Assembly: GCA_900545215.1 (NCBI GenBank)
Contig: UQXW01000001.1
Location: forward strand, 122,552 to 186,551
Reading direction: 5' to 3'
DNA: 64,000 nucleotides
Source: an uncultured Bacteroidota bacterium
GTDB lineage: Bacteria; Bacteroidota; Bacteroidia; Bacteroidales; P3
The translations under genes and the position numbers were made by a program. A model generated the notes under the pieces. That model was given only the letters and a program-made list of their open reading frames with translations, made no database searches and had not been told where the DNA came from. Below, piece by piece: positions 33,857-43,164 of this stretch (position 1 is its first letter; every line of letters starts with the position of its first letter).

Positions 33857-34825
33857 ATGAAGCCGATGATTAAATACAGGGGTGGAAAGTCGAAGGAAAT
33901 ACCGCAAATAATGAAGTACATACCTTCCTGCTCCGGTAGATATATAGAACCTTTTTTCGGAGGAGGTGCGTTGTTCTTTTGCATAGAACCGCAAAAGGCT
34001 GTGATAAACGATATAAATGACAAGTTGATGAACTTTTATCGCGGTGTCAGAGACGATTATTCCGATTTGAAAGGAGAACTCGATGAATTGGAGCATTTAT
34101 ACACTCTTAATCGTAAGGAGTATGAAATACAGAAAGCTAATTTTCCGAAAGAAAGAGTGGCAGACAAAAACGAGGATTTGTATTATCGATTACGGGCGAT
34201 GTTCAACGGGACTGCCGAAAAGGCATATTCCGATGCCGCCTTGTACTATTACATAAACAAAACGGCATATTCGGGAATGATACGTTACAATGCAAGCGGC
34301 GAATTCAATGTCCCTTTCGGTCGATATAAAAATCTTAATACCAAATCCGTCACCTTGAAACATAGTGGTTTGTTGCAACATGCAGAGATACTGAATACGG
34401 ATTACGGTAAGGTCTTCGACTTATGCAAACCTGATGATTTCGTCTTTCTCGACCCTCCTTACGATTGCGTTTTTTCGGATTATGGGAACAAAGAACATCA
34501 AAAGGACGGATTTACCGAGAAAGACCACAGACGATTGGCAAGCGATTTCAGAAACCTGCCGTGTAAAGCATTGATGGTTATAGGAAAAACACCTTTGACA
34601 GAGAGTTTGTACGGAGATTATATCGTAGATGAGTATGCAAAGGCTTATGCAGTAAACATAAGGAACAGATTCAAATCCGAAGCAAGGCATATCGTGGTGG
34701 CGAATTTTGAAATCGCACGAGAGAGCAGAAGTATCTGTCCGCAATATCATGGTATCGATAAAGGCAATGACGCAGATCAGTTGAGATTATTTGAAAAAAC
34801 ACAGACTTATGGGTCGAATAAATAG
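33857..34825 (+). CDS. D12-class (Dam-family) adenine-N6 DNA methyltransferase
   Basis: A 322-residue type II modification enzyme. The start MIKYRGGKSKEIPQI is the usual D12/Dam N-terminus; motif I is YIEPFFGGGALFF near 29-41 and motif IV is the catalytic DPPY in FLDPPYDCVF. The middle includes YYYINKTAYSGMIRYN, which corresponds to the conserved AdoMet/DNA-contact region of this class. It methylates adenine in a specific site. The partner gene at 34809 is of the AlwI family, so GGATC or a related site is plausible but not proven. The endonuclease start overlaps its last 17 bases. Confidence 0.9.
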   Translation: MKPMIKYRGGKSKEIPQIMKYIPSCSGRYIEPFFGGGALFFCIEPQKAVINDINDKLMNFYRGVRDDYSDLKGELDELEHLYTLNRKEYEIQKANFPKERVADKNEDLYYRLRAMFNGTAEKAYSDAALYYYINKTAYSGMIRYNASGEFNVPFGRYKNLNTKSVTLKHSGLLQHAEILNTDYGKVFDLCKPDDFVFLDPPYDCVFSDYGNKEHQKDGFTEKDHRRLASDFRNLPCKALMVIGKTPLTESLYGDYIVDEYAKAYAVNIRNRFKSEARHIVVANFEIARESRSICPQYHGIDKGNDADQLRLFEKTQTYGSNK

Positions 34826-36007
34826 CAGGTTGCTCTTTCTGACAACATCTCCGAGGACACCGGAAAAGATGATACCCGAAATAGAAACGTTGATAAGGCA
34901 TTTCGAGGGACGAAAATGGAATACGGAAACGCAATCCGCTTTCATGCAGGTTTTGCGAAAGGAGTTGTTTTTTCACGGTAATGGAGAAAAAGACCCTGCT
35001 TTCAGTGCGAGAGACAGGATAAATCGATCGCCGAAAGCATTAGGCTTCGTTTCGCTATCTCCGGTTATTTCTCTTACTCCGGCAGGACGTTTGTTGCTCC
35101 GAATCAAGCATAAGCAGGAAATATTCTTGCGTCAGATGTTGAAATTTCAGTTGCCTTCACCGTATCATCAGCCGACAGATGCAGCAGCAGTGTTTTGTGT
35201 CAAACCTTATTTGGAGATATTGCGTCTTATAAGGACGATGGGAAGCCTTAAATTCGATGAACTGCAAATTTTCGGTATGCAACTGACGGATTGGCACGCC
35301 TTTGATGAGGTGGTTCATAAGATAGAAACCTTTCGTATCGCCAAAACGAAAAACAAAGGCAGCTATCGGGTTTTCAAAACAAAGTATTTGTACAAGGAAT
35401 TGATTGATATTTACGCCGGGCGTATAGCAAAGGGTGAAACGAAAACAAGAGAGAGTGATGACGCTTCCTTGAAGAAGTTCTTGAAGACCCAATCCAACAA
35501 TACAAGAGATTATGCCGATGCCTGTTTTCGCTATCTCAGAGCTACCGGATTGGTCAATGTATCATACATCGGCAAGTCTTTGAGCATTGTTCCGGAGTTC
35601 GTTTCCGATGTGGACTACATATTGAATACCGTTGACCGCAATCCTTGTTTCGTAAATGATGAAGCAGCTTATCTGTCCTACCTCGGAAGTGCCGAATTAC
35701 CGAGATTGATGACAGATGACAGGGATATACTGATGGAAAGGTTGAGAGTGAACTTCGCCAAAACGAATTTACCGCAAGGAACGACGACCCGGGAACTGAA
35801 AGAGTTGCTCTACGAATGCACGGAAACAGGAAAGAATGAGGCTATAAAACAACAGGTGCAGACAATCAAGGCATACAAATCGTATGACGACATTCAGAAC
35901 ACTTTTGCCCAAATTCTGAAAGGAGATTTGTACGATATACCCTTGATGTTCGAGTGGAACGTGTGGCGAGCCATGACAATGCTCGACGGCGGTGAGGTGA
36001 AAGCCAA

Positions 36008-36041
36008 CCAACATCTTTTGAAAGATAGATAACGGCAACGG
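36008..36041 (+). repeat. 34-bp inverted repeat, left arm (aberrant copy)
   Basis: This arm is an exact reverse complement of 36306-36339. It carries the in-frame TAA and reads as nonsense in the protein (NQHLLKDR-stop), while the right arm codes for sequence that fits the family (PLSIFQKMLE). The left arm is therefore the derived copy. Confidence 0.95.
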
Positions 36042-36305
36042 GTTGCACAGGGTAATATGGCAGATATAGTTTGTGATTATGGAGATTATATTCTGATAGT
36101 GGAGGTAACCATGTCGAAAGGTCAGAGGCAATATGATATGGAGGGAGAACCAGTCGGTCGTCATTTGGGAAGAATGAAGAAAACGAGCGGCAAACCTTGT
36201 TATTGCCTGTTCGTTGCACCTGAAATAAACGAAGCCTGTGTCGCTCATTTCTATACTCTCCACAATGTAAACATTTCGTATTATGGAGGCAAGTCTGCGA
36301 TTGTT

Positions 36306-36339
36306 CCGTTGCCGTTATCTATCTTTCAAAAGATGTTGG
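36306..36339 (-). repeat. 34-bp inverted repeat, right arm (template copy)
   Basis: The source of the inverted copy at 36008-36041; the arms are separated by 264 bases. Its coding sense (VPLPLSIFQKMLE) is in the correct frame of the endonuclease. Confidence 0.95.
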
Positions 36340-36588
36340 AAGATAGTTATAAAGCCGATTACACGCCTGCCCCTGAACATATCCGAACCTTTTTCACACA
36401 TTCGGAAGAATTGGCAAAAGTTTGTGAAAATGAAAAGCAATGGTTCGAACAGGTAAAAAAGTCTGCCATCGATTGGTTGCACCTGTAAAATCAGCTTTTT
36501 GCCGACAACGTCGGTTATTACATACTTGTATATCCTGCCGAATTACGCTTCATATAATCCGTGAACATCGACTGTTAATTCTTTTTCC

Positions 36589-36596
36589 TATCTTTG
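36589..36596 (+). promoter_or_regulatory. -7 box for the UDP-xylose synthase gene
   Basis: TATCTTTG followed by CAAG lies 19 bases before the first ATG at 36616. Confidence 0.5.
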
Positions 36597-36615
36597 CAAG
36601 CGAAATAAAAAATCG

Positions 36616-37575
36616 ATGGGAATGAAAAGAATTTTGGTGACGGGTGGAGCGGGCTTTCTCGGAAGTCATCTCTGCAAACGTTTGCTTGCCGAGGGCAATG
36701 AGGTTATTTGTCTGGATAATTATTTCACGGGGTCGAAGCGTAATATTCTGCCTTTGATGAACGAGCCGTATTTCGAGCCGGTCAGAGCCGATGTGTGTAC
36801 GCCTTATTTTGCGGAGGTGGACGAAATCTACAATCTTGCCTGCCCTGCGTCCCCTGTTCATTATCAATATAACGCCATAAAGACGGTCAAGACCTCCGTA
36901 ATGGGGGCTTTGAACATGCTCGGCTTGGCAAAGCGTTTGAATGTAAAGATTCTGCAGGCTTCCACCTCGGAGGTGTACGGCGACCCGGTCGTTCACCCGC
37001 AGCCGGAGAGTTATTGGGGCAATGTGAACTGCATAGGGGAGCGTTCATGCTACGATGAGGGCAAGCGATGTGCCGAAACCCTCTTCGTGAGCTACCATAA
37101 GCAGAACGGCGTCAAGACGAAGATTGCGAGAATATTCAACACCTACGGCCCCAATATGCACCCTTGCGACGGCAGGGTGGTGAGCAACTTCATCGTGCAG
37201 GCACTCCGCAACAAGGATATAACCGTTGCGGGCGATGGTTCGCAGACACGGAGTTTCCAATATGTGGACGACCTTATCGAGGGCTTCATCCGCCTGATGG
37301 CAACGGAAGATGAGTTCATAGGTCCCGTGAATATAGGCAACCCGGGCGAATTCACGATTTTGCAACTTGCCGAGAAGATAATCGAGCTGACCGGTTCACG
37401 CAGCAAAATCGTCTATATACCTCTGCCGAGCGACGACCCCATGCAACGTAAGCCGGATATATCCTTGGCACAAGAGAAATTGGGCTGGCAGCCCAAGATA
37501 GGATTGGACGAGGGTTTGCGAAAGACGATAGCTTATTTCGATGACCTTCTTTCAAGCGGCGATTCGGAAAAATAA
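36616..37575 (+). CDS. uxs: UDP-glucuronate decarboxylase (UDP-xylose synthase)
   Basis: Converts UDP-glucuronate to UDP-xylose through a 4-keto intermediate. The 319-residue SDR has the NAD motif TGGAGFLG at 9-16, the UXS signature YNLACPASPVHYQYNAIKT, STSEVYGDP, and the catalytic YxxxK (Y146, K150) in SCYDEGKRCAE. RIFNTYGPNMHPCDGRVVSNFIVQAL and GDGSQTRSFQYVDDL are also typical of this enzyme rather than of UDP-glucose 4-epimerase. It is a single-gene unit with its own promoter. Glycosyltransferases that might use the product lie 1.6 kb downstream at 39154 and 40298. Confidence 0.93.
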   Translation: MGMKRILVTGGAGFLGSHLCKRLLAEGNEVICLDNYFTGSKRNILPLMNEPYFEPVRADVCTPYFAEVDEIYNLACPASPVHYQYNAIKTVKTSVMGALNMLGLAKRLNVKILQASTSEVYGDPVVHPQPESYWGNVNCIGERSCYDEGKRCAETLFVSYHKQNGVKTKIARIFNTYGPNMHPCDGRVVSNFIVQALRNKDITVAGDGSQTRSFQYVDDLIEGFIRLMATEDEFIGPVNIGNPGEFTILQLAEKIIELTGSRSKIVYIPLPSDDPMQRKPDISLAQEKLGWQPKIGLDEGLRKTIAYFDDLLSSGDSEK

Positions 37576-37760
37576 TATGCCGAAAAAATTTTTTGAAACG
37601 TCGTTTCAATCACGTCGGAACGGCGTTTCTGAAAAAGTGAAACACCGAGGCAGGTAACAGTGTCATAAAGAATGGAGGGGCAAAGTTCGTTTGCAGGACT
37701 TGAACCCGTGAAATGAAGAAATAAACAAGTAAAGAATATAAATCTATAAACAATTCAACT

Positions 37761-39047
37761 ATGAGAAAAATATTATTTGTTTCAGCCTTGATGCTGAGTG
37801 CGGTTTTGTCTTTCGGACAAACAACGACGGTTGTGTTCAAGCCGAATGCAACGGTGGGAAAAGATACTCCTATATGGAAATTCGATGATGATTGCATCGG
37901 TAACGGTTCGACCCAAACGAATGCCGATAGAAATTTCGGAACGGAAGAAACCTTATGGATGAAGGATTGGACGTGGAATGCCATCGGTTGCAGCGGTGGA
38001 ACGATACGTTCGCTTTTGTGTTTTACCGAGTTGAGTAATATACCTTCAAATGCCGTGATAGTGAGTGCGACATTGCGTTTGTACGGAGTAACCTCCGACA
38101 GGAATACCTCCTATCCGGGTGCTCCTGCAAGCTATTATGAGAATACCGTAGTGGTGCAACAGGTTACTTCGCCTTGGAACGAGAACACCGTTACTTGGAA
38201 TACGCAACCCTCGACCACCACGGCAAACCAATTCATCATACCTCAATCGACCTCGCAGTATAATTGGAATTACACGAACAGCAGTTCCGAACTTGTGGCA
38301 ATGGTTCAGAATATGGTGTCCGGCAATAATTACGGATTTATGCTTCGTTTGCAAACCGAGCAACACTACCGCAATATGGTCTTCGCTTCCAGCGACCACC
38401 CCGATGCGTCCTTGCACCCCGAATTGGAGGTAACTTACAGGGTTTGCAATGCACATTTCTCTTATTGTGTTGCCAATACAGGTGATAAAAAGTTGAAATA
38501 CACTTTCCATTCCTTGGAGCAAGGAGGACAACATACATGGAAATTGGGATTGAGCCAAATTTCCACAAGACCGGATTTTGAATATTCTTTTTCAAGAATG
38601 CTGTTCAACAAAAGGCTTTGCCACAGGGTAATCAAGGATTCGGACACTTGTGAATATTGCATGGATTTGTGCCTGCCCGATTATTCGGAGGTAGCCGCTT
38701 CCGAAAGTGAAGAAGAATTGAGTAAGGAGACTCCAAAAGCAAGTATCGAGCATGGAAAGATACATTTGGGAGACAAAATCGGCGAAGAGGTCGATAATGC
38801 GGCGGTAAAGATAGTTCCGAATCCGTCGAAGGGCGTTTGGAATGTTTCATTTTTGTCTTCCGCAGATGAAGAAGTCGAGGTGATATTATATGATACCGAA
38901 GGCAAGGTATTGCAACGGCGGAGCGAAAAGATAAAGGCGGGTACGAATGAACTCAAAGTGGATTGCCCTCATTGTGCAGGAGCTTTGTATATACTTTCCG
39001 TACGAGGCAGGGAAGTGTCTTTTGAAAGAACTTTGGTGAAAGAATAA
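37761..39047 (+). CDS. DNRLRE-domain secreted protein with T9SS sorting domain
   Basis: A 428-residue secreted protein. The signal peptide is about 1-19 (RKILFVSALMLSAVLSFGQ). Residues 20-230 form a DNRLRE-type beta-sandwich domain: ADRNFGTEETLWMKDW, SLLCFTELSNIPSNAVIVSATLRLY, PWNENTVTWNTQP and GFMLRLQTE near the end. DNRLRE domains occur in Bacteroidota surface and cell-wall proteins. A cysteine-containing linker follows, then a type A T9SS sorting domain starting IVPNPSKGVWNV and ending VSFERTLVKE. It stands alone, with a terminator at 39082. Confidence 0.85.
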   Translation: MRKILFVSALMLSAVLSFGQTTTVVFKPNATVGKDTPIWKFDDDCIGNGSTQTNADRNFGTEETLWMKDWTWNAIGCSGGTIRSLLCFTELSNIPSNAVIVSATLRLYGVTSDRNTSYPGAPASYYENTVVVQQVTSPWNENTVTWNTQPSTTTANQFIIPQSTSQYNWNYTNSSSELVAMVQNMVSGNNYGFMLRLQTEQHYRNMVFASSDHPDASLHPELEVTYRVCNAHFSYCVANTGDKKLKYTFHSLEQGGQHTWKLGLSQISTRPDFEYSFSRMLFNKRLCHRVIKDSDTCEYCMDLCLPDYSEVAASESEEELSKETPKASIEHGKIHLGDKIGEEVDNAAVKIVPNPSKGVWNVSFLSSADEEVEVILYDTEGKVLQRRSEKIKAGTNELKVDCPHCAGALYILSVRGREVSFERTLVKE

Positions 39048-39081
39048 TCGGGTTCGACAAAACCTTTGTTGCGGATATACA

Positions 39082-39118
39082 AACCTTATACTCGTTTCAA
39101 GAGTATAAGGTTCGTTCT
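39082..39118 (+). terminator. Terminator of the DNRLRE gene
   Basis: AACCTTATACTC at 39082-39093 pairs perfectly with GAGTATAAGGTT at 39101-39112, with a 7-base loop and CGTTCTTT after it. Confidence 0.85.
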
Positions 39119-39153
39119 TTGCAAAACGGTGAATTGTTAAACGCTTTTGTAAT

Positions 39154-40311
39154 ATGAAGTTCATTATTATACATAATAACTATTCTGTTCGGGGGGGTGA
39201 AGAAGTGGTTGTGGAATTTCAGAAAAATCTTTTGGAGAAACACGGTCATGAGGTGGAGCTTTACTCTCGCTCATATTCGGAGATGGAGACATGGGCGTTG
39301 GGTAAATTCGGCGGAATGTTCACTTCGGTTTTCAATCCTCGCAGTTTGCGGGATTTGAAGAGGCTTTGCGAGTTGCATAAGTTCGATGTGGCTCTTATTC
39401 ATAATGTTTTTCCGATAATTTCACCCGCTGTTATTCCTTTCCTTAGGAGAAAAGGGATAAGGGTTTTGCAAGTGGTGCATAATTACAGGTTGTTTTGTCC
39501 GATTGGAACGTTTTATAGCAGGGGTGAAATCTGTGAATCCTGCCTGCATACAGGCAGGGAGTGGAATTGTTTCCGTAAAAGATGTACGGGAGGCGTGCTT
39601 GCCTCATTCTCTTTTGCAGCCAAGTTTTGGTTGGTGCGTCTGTTGGGGTATTATAAGTCGGTTGACAGATTTTTGTGTCTGAATGAGCGACAGGTGAACT
39701 TGCTTTCACGATATATGAAAGCGGATAAGAAAACAGTTCTCTTTCCTAATGCGGTCAGTGCTTCAAGTAAAGCCTGTGATGATATGAGCAAGAGATGTTT
39801 TGTATCTTTTGTCGGCAGGTTGGAAGAGGAGAAAGGCTTTCCGGATTTTTTGAGAATAGCGGAGAAAATGCCTGAATATGAGTTCAGGGTGGCAGGGGCA
39901 TATACCGAGGGTTCGATTGCCGACCTGCCGAAGAATGTTACCTTGTGCGGTTTCCTGCGTGGAGCGGAGCTTGACGGGTTTTATGCCGAATCGAGGGTCG
40001 TTTTATTCCTAAGTAAATGGTATGAGGGTTTCGGATTGGTTGCGGCGGAAGCCATGAAATGCGGAACACCGGTTGTCGTTTATGATATATCCGTGGCAAG
40101 TGATATTGTCGAAGAGGAGAAAAGCGGCTTTGTCGTTTCGACGGGGGATATCGATAGGGTGGTTGAAAGGGTAAAAACTTTGTTTGAGGATAAGGATTTG
40201 TTTGAAAGGTTTTCTGTTGCTGCGAAGCAGAGGGTTGAAGCGGAGTATTCGGCGGAAAGGTATTATGAACGTTTGATGAAGTCGATTGAAAGAGATGATG
40301 AACGAAAGTAA
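39154..40311 (+). CDS. GT4 glycosyltransferase
   Basis: A 385-residue retaining glycosyltransferase of the GT-B fold. The N-terminus IIIHNNYSVRGGEEVVVEFQK has the GGxE-type donor loop, and HNYRLFCPIGTFY plus a cysteine-rich insert (CESCLHTGREWNCFRKRC) are typical of this GT4 subgroup. The donor half has FVGRLEEEKGFPDFL, the EX7E-like stretch SKWYEGFGLVAAEAMKCGTPVV and a C-terminal helix. It overlaps the GT2 gene downstream by 14 bases, so the two are translationally coupled and probably act on the same glycan. The acceptor is unknown. Confidence 0.88.
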   Translation: MKFIIIHNNYSVRGGEEVVVEFQKNLLEKHGHEVELYSRSYSEMETWALGKFGGMFTSVFNPRSLRDLKRLCELHKFDVALIHNVFPIISPAVIPFLRRKGIRVLQVVHNYRLFCPIGTFYSRGEICESCLHTGREWNCFRKRCTGGVLASFSFAAKFWLVRLLGYYKSVDRFLCLNERQVNLLSRYMKADKKTVLFPNAVSASSKACDDMSKRCFVSFVGRLEEEKGFPDFLRIAEKMPEYEFRVAGAYTEGSIADLPKNVTLCGFLRGAELDGFYAESRVVLFLSKWYEGFGLVAAEAMKCGTPVVVYDISVASDIVEEEKSGFVVSTGDIDRVVERVKTLFEDKDLFERFSVAAKQRVEAEYSAERYYERLMKSIERDDERK

Positions 40312-41068
40312 TAAGGGAAAGGCTGTTGTGTCTGTGATAACGGTGTGTTATAATGCGGCGGCGGATTTGGAGAAGACGATGACAAGCGTACGGGAACAGA
40401 CGTACGGGGCTGTGGAGTATGTGATTGTGGATGGAGGTTCGAGCGATGGCACAAGGGAGTTGATTGAAAGGAACGGCGATATTGTCTCTCGTTGGGTCAG
40501 CGAGAGGGACGAGGGCTTGTATTTCGCCATGAACAAGGGTTTGGACTTGGCAAGCGGGGAATATGTCTTGTTTATGAATGCGGGGGATTTGTTTTACGAG
40601 GCGGAGACCTTGGAGAAGATGATGTCTTCTGCCGATGAGTTGCAGGATATTTACTATGGGGATACGATGATTCTGTCTCCCGAGGGTGTCCCTTTGGGCA
40701 GGAGGCGTTTGTCTTTGCCTAAGAAGTTGACAAGGCGGAGCTTTCATTGGGGCATGACGGTGTGCCATCAATCTTTTTTAGTGAGGCGGGAACTTTGTTC
40801 GCACTACGATACGTCCTATTCCATCACGGCGGATTATGATTGGGTGCTTTCGGCAATCGAAAGGGCGGACGAGAGGAAAATAAAGAACACGGGCTTGTTC
40901 GTAAGCTGCTTTTCGCAGGGCGGAATCAGTAGCAAACATGTATGGGAGGCTAATTGCCAAAGGTTTAAGATAATGAGGAAGCATTACGGTCTGCCTGTTA
41001 CGATTTGGTTCAACTGTCTTATGGTTTTCAGATTGGCTTACACCTACTGCAAATTCGGACGTATGTAG
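40298..41068 (+). CDS. GT2 glycosyltransferase
   Basis: A 256-residue inverting glycosyltransferase of family GT2. The GT-A core has VSVITVCYNAAADLEKTMTSV, the UDP-binding VDGGSSDGT, DEGLYFAMNKGLDLASGEYVLFMNAGD (the acidic metal-binding segment is NAGD here) and HQSFLVRRELC, SITADYDWVLSA near the catalytic base. ATG 40298 or 40295 may start it; the in-frame TTG at 40286 is less likely. It closes a two-gene unit with the GT4 upstream. Confidence 0.86.
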   Translation: MNESNKGKAVVSVITVCYNAAADLEKTMTSVREQTYGAVEYVIVDGGSSDGTRELIERNGDIVSRWVSERDEGLYFAMNKGLDLASGEYVLFMNAGDLFYEAETLEKMMSSADELQDIYYGDTMILSPEGVPLGRRRLSLPKKLTRRSFHWGMTVCHQSFLVRRELCSHYDTSYSITADYDWVLSAIERADERKIKNTGLFVSCFSQGGISSKHVWEANCQRFKIMRKHYGLPVTIWFNCLMVFRLAYTYCKFGRM

Positions 41069-41092
41069 GTTCTATGTTCGGAGAATTGTTTG

Positions 41093-41100
41093 TAAATTTG
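41093..41100 (+). promoter_or_regulatory. -7 box for fabG
   Basis: TAAATTTG followed by CAGG lies 26 bases before the ATG at 41127. Confidence 0.5.
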
Positions 41101-41126
41101 CAGGCGTTAACCAAAAGGTGGATATA

Positions 41127-41873
41127 ATGAAGTTACTTGAAGAAAAGGTTGCTCTCATCACGGGAGCGTCGAGAGGAATAGGCAAAGCGATAGCTTTGGA
41201 ATTTGCGAAGCATGGTTGCAACATAGCGTTCAGCGATATAAAGAGGGACGAAAACATGGAGGCATGCGAGAAGGAGTTGAGGGAAACGGGAGTAAAGGCG
41301 GAAGGCTTCGTCTCCAACGCCGCTTCGTTCGAGGACAGTGCCGCTTTGGTGGAGAATGTGGCAAAGCAGTTCGGCAGAATAGATATATTGGTGAACAATG
41401 CCGGCATCACGAGAGACAATCTGTTGATGAGAATGAGCGAAAGCGATTGGGATTTGGTCATGAACGTGAACTTGAAGAGCGTTTTCAACCTCACTCACGC
41501 TTGTCAGAAAATCATGCTTAAACAAAGATGCGGCTCGATCATAAACATGAGCAGCGTCGTCGGCGTAAGCGGAAATGCGGGTCAGGCGAATTATTCCGCC
41601 TCCAAGGCAGGCATCATAGGCTTCACCAAGAGCGTGGCGAAGGAATTGGGTTCGCGTAACATACGTTGCAATGCCATCGCACCGGGATTTATCATCACCG
41701 ACATGACTGCCAAGTTGAGCGATGAGGTAAGGAAGAATTGGGAGCAACAAATCCCTTTGAGAAGAGGCGGAAAGCCCGAAGAGGTGGCAAAGGCTTGCGT
41801 TTTCCTTGCATCGGATTTGAGTTCCTATGTAAGCGGACAGGTGTTGCACGTTTGCGGAGCGATGAACTGTTAG
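41127..41873 (+). CDS. fabG: 3-oxoacyl-[acyl-carrier-protein] reductase
   Basis: Reduces 3-oxoacyl-ACP to 3-hydroxyacyl-ACP with NADPH in fatty-acid elongation. The 248-residue classical SDR has TGASRGIGKA at 12-21, the structural NNAG in VNNAGITRDNLL, the catalytic Ser in NMSSVVGVSGNAG, YxxxK in ANYSASKAG, and the FabG-typical IAPGFIITDMT. ATG 41127 is chosen because it gives the standard N-terminus MKLLEEKVALITG; an ATG at 41118 would add three residues. It is probably cotranscribed with the lyase gene 34 bases downstream. Confidence 0.92.
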   Translation: MKLLEEKVALITGASRGIGKAIALEFAKHGCNIAFSDIKRDENMEACEKELRETGVKAEGFVSNAASFEDSAALVENVAKQFGRIDILVNNAGITRDNLLMRMSESDWDLVMNVNLKSVFNLTHACQKIMLKQRCGSIINMSSVVGVSGNAGQANYSASKAGIIGFTKSVAKELGSRNIRCNAIAPGFIITDMTAKLSDEVRKNWEQQIPLRRGGKPEEVAKACVFLASDLSSYVSGQVLHVCGAMNC

Positions 41874-41907
41874 AGCGTAATCAAGTTAAAATAATACATA
41901 ACATACA

Positions 41908-43110
41908 ATGAAAAAATTCGATCCGGCAACAGCCATCAGTGCTGTGCAACAAATCTCCCCTGAAAGAGGAGTCAATCCGAACATAAACGATTCGGCTACA
42001 TTCACATTCCCATACGGACAAACGATGACGGACACTTTCCACGGCGAAACAGAGGGTTACTACTTGTATTCCCGTCATTGGAATCCGTCAAACTTCGCAT
42101 TGTGCCAAGCACTTGCCGCAATGGAAGGAACGGAAGCGGCTTGGGTTACAGGCTCCGGAATGGCTGCCATAACATGTGCCTTAATGCACTTCTTGAAAGC
42201 AGGCGACCACTGCGTTGCTTCGCAAACAGTATATGGCGGAACATTCGCTTTCTTGAAGAACTACATAATAAGATACGGTGTAGAGGTAACTTTCGTGGAT
42301 ACAACCAACCTTGAAGAAGTTAAAGCGGCAATGCGTCCTAACACAAAGGTTGTTTACACAGAGTGCATGTCCAATCCATTGTTGAGAATTGCCAATATAC
42401 CCGAATTGAAGAAGATTGCACAAAGCACAGGTGCGAAATTGTTGGTGGATAACACCTTTTCGCCAATGATATTCTCCCCTTACAAATTGGGAGCCGACGT
42501 TGTTATTTACTCTATGACGAAGTTTGTAAACGGTAAAAACGACTGCGTAGCCGGAGCAATCTGTGCTTCGCAAGAGGTAATCAACGCAATGATAGATGTG
42601 AACGACGGAACAGCCATGTTGCTCGGTCCCGTATTGGACTCCTTCCGTTCCACATCGATATTGAAGAACCTTTACACGCTTCATATCCGTATGCAACAAC
42701 ACTCCAAGAACGCTGCATACCTTTCAAAACGTTTCAATGAAATAGGCATAAAGGCAAACTATCCGGGCAATGAGGATCACATCGACCACAAATTGATGAC
42801 CGAATTGATGAATGACGGCTTCGGATACGGCGGAATGATAGCAATAGACCTCGGAACGGCAGAAAGAGCGAACAAATTCATGGAAGCAATGCAGGCTAAG
42901 GGCGTAGGCTACTTGGCAGTGTCTTTGGGATACTTCCGTACTTTGTTCTCATGCTCCGGCAAGTCCACTTCATCGGAAGTTCCGGAGGAAATCCAAAAGA
43001 AGATGGGCATGAGCGAAGGATTGGTTCGTTACTCCGTAGGCTTGGACAACGACATGGAACACACATTCCAGTTGATTGTCGATGCGTTGAAAGAAATCAA
43101 ATTCATCTAA
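41908..43110 (+). CDS. Methionine gamma-lyase/Cys-Met PLP-dependent enzyme
   Basis: A 400-residue fold-type I PLP enzyme of the Cys/Met metabolism family. Visible features: YSRHWNPSNFALCQALAAMEG, the PLP-phosphate loop GSGMAAITC at 82-90, the stacking tyrosine in QTVYGGTF, VDNTFSPM, and the Schiff-base lysine K205 in YSMTKFVNGKND. The C-terminus LVRYSVGLDNDME is usual. Family members are methionine gamma-lyases, cystathionine gamma-synthases or lyases; the sequence style favours methionine gamma-lyase (methionine to methanethiol, 2-oxobutyrate and ammonia) but cannot exclude the others. It ends at a strong terminator. Confidence 0.85.
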   Translation: MKKFDPATAISAVQQISPERGVNPNINDSATFTFPYGQTMTDTFHGETEGYYLYSRHWNPSNFALCQALAAMEGTEAAWVTGSGMAAITCALMHFLKAGDHCVASQTVYGGTFAFLKNYIIRYGVEVTFVDTTNLEEVKAAMRPNTKVVYTECMSNPLLRIANIPELKKIAQSTGAKLLVDNTFSPMIFSPYKLGADVVIYSMTKFVNGKNDCVAGAICASQEVINAMIDVNDGTAMLLGPVLDSFRSTSILKNLYTLHIRMQQHSKNAAYLSKRFNEIGIKANYPGNEDHIDHKLMTELMNDGFGYGGMIAIDLGTAERANKFMEAMQAKGVGYLAVSLGYFRTLFSCSGKSTSSEVPEEIQKKMGMSEGLVRYSVGLDNDMEHTFQLIVDALKEIKFI

Positions 43111-43164
43111 TCTTTCATTCGGCAAACCGAAACGAAGAAAATTTTGTTCATAATAAATTGTGGG

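Larger units (their letters stand above)
34809..36488 (+). pseudogene. AlwI-family type II restriction endonuclease, broken by an inverted insertion
   Basis: One frame of about 560 codons interrupted by TAA at 36030-36032. Before the stop is the N-terminal part (GRINSRLLFLTTSPRTPEKM, GFVSLSPVISLTPAGRLLL). After it, in the same frame, is the catalytic part: GNMADIVCDYGDYILIVEVT, SKGQRQYDMEGEPVGRHLG and CYCLFVAPEINEACVAHF. VEVT with the upstream Asp is the likely metal-binding site of the AlwI family. The stop lies within a 34-base sequence that is the exact reverse complement of 36306-36339 in the same gene. The truncated protein lacks the nuclease core, so cutting activity is almost certainly lost. 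Confidence 0.88.

Noticed and set aside
36008..36339. Phase-variable invertible segment between the 34-bp inverted repeats
   Set aside because: Inverting the 264 bases between the arms would destroy the conserved catalytic part of the endonuclease and still leave the TAA. No invertase gene is nearby, and one arm is clearly the native coding sequence.
37681..37720. tRNA-like bases on the minus strand (GGGTTCAAGTCC)
   Set aside because: Only a T-loop-like string is present. The T-stem does not pair well and no anticodon or acceptor stem can be drawn.
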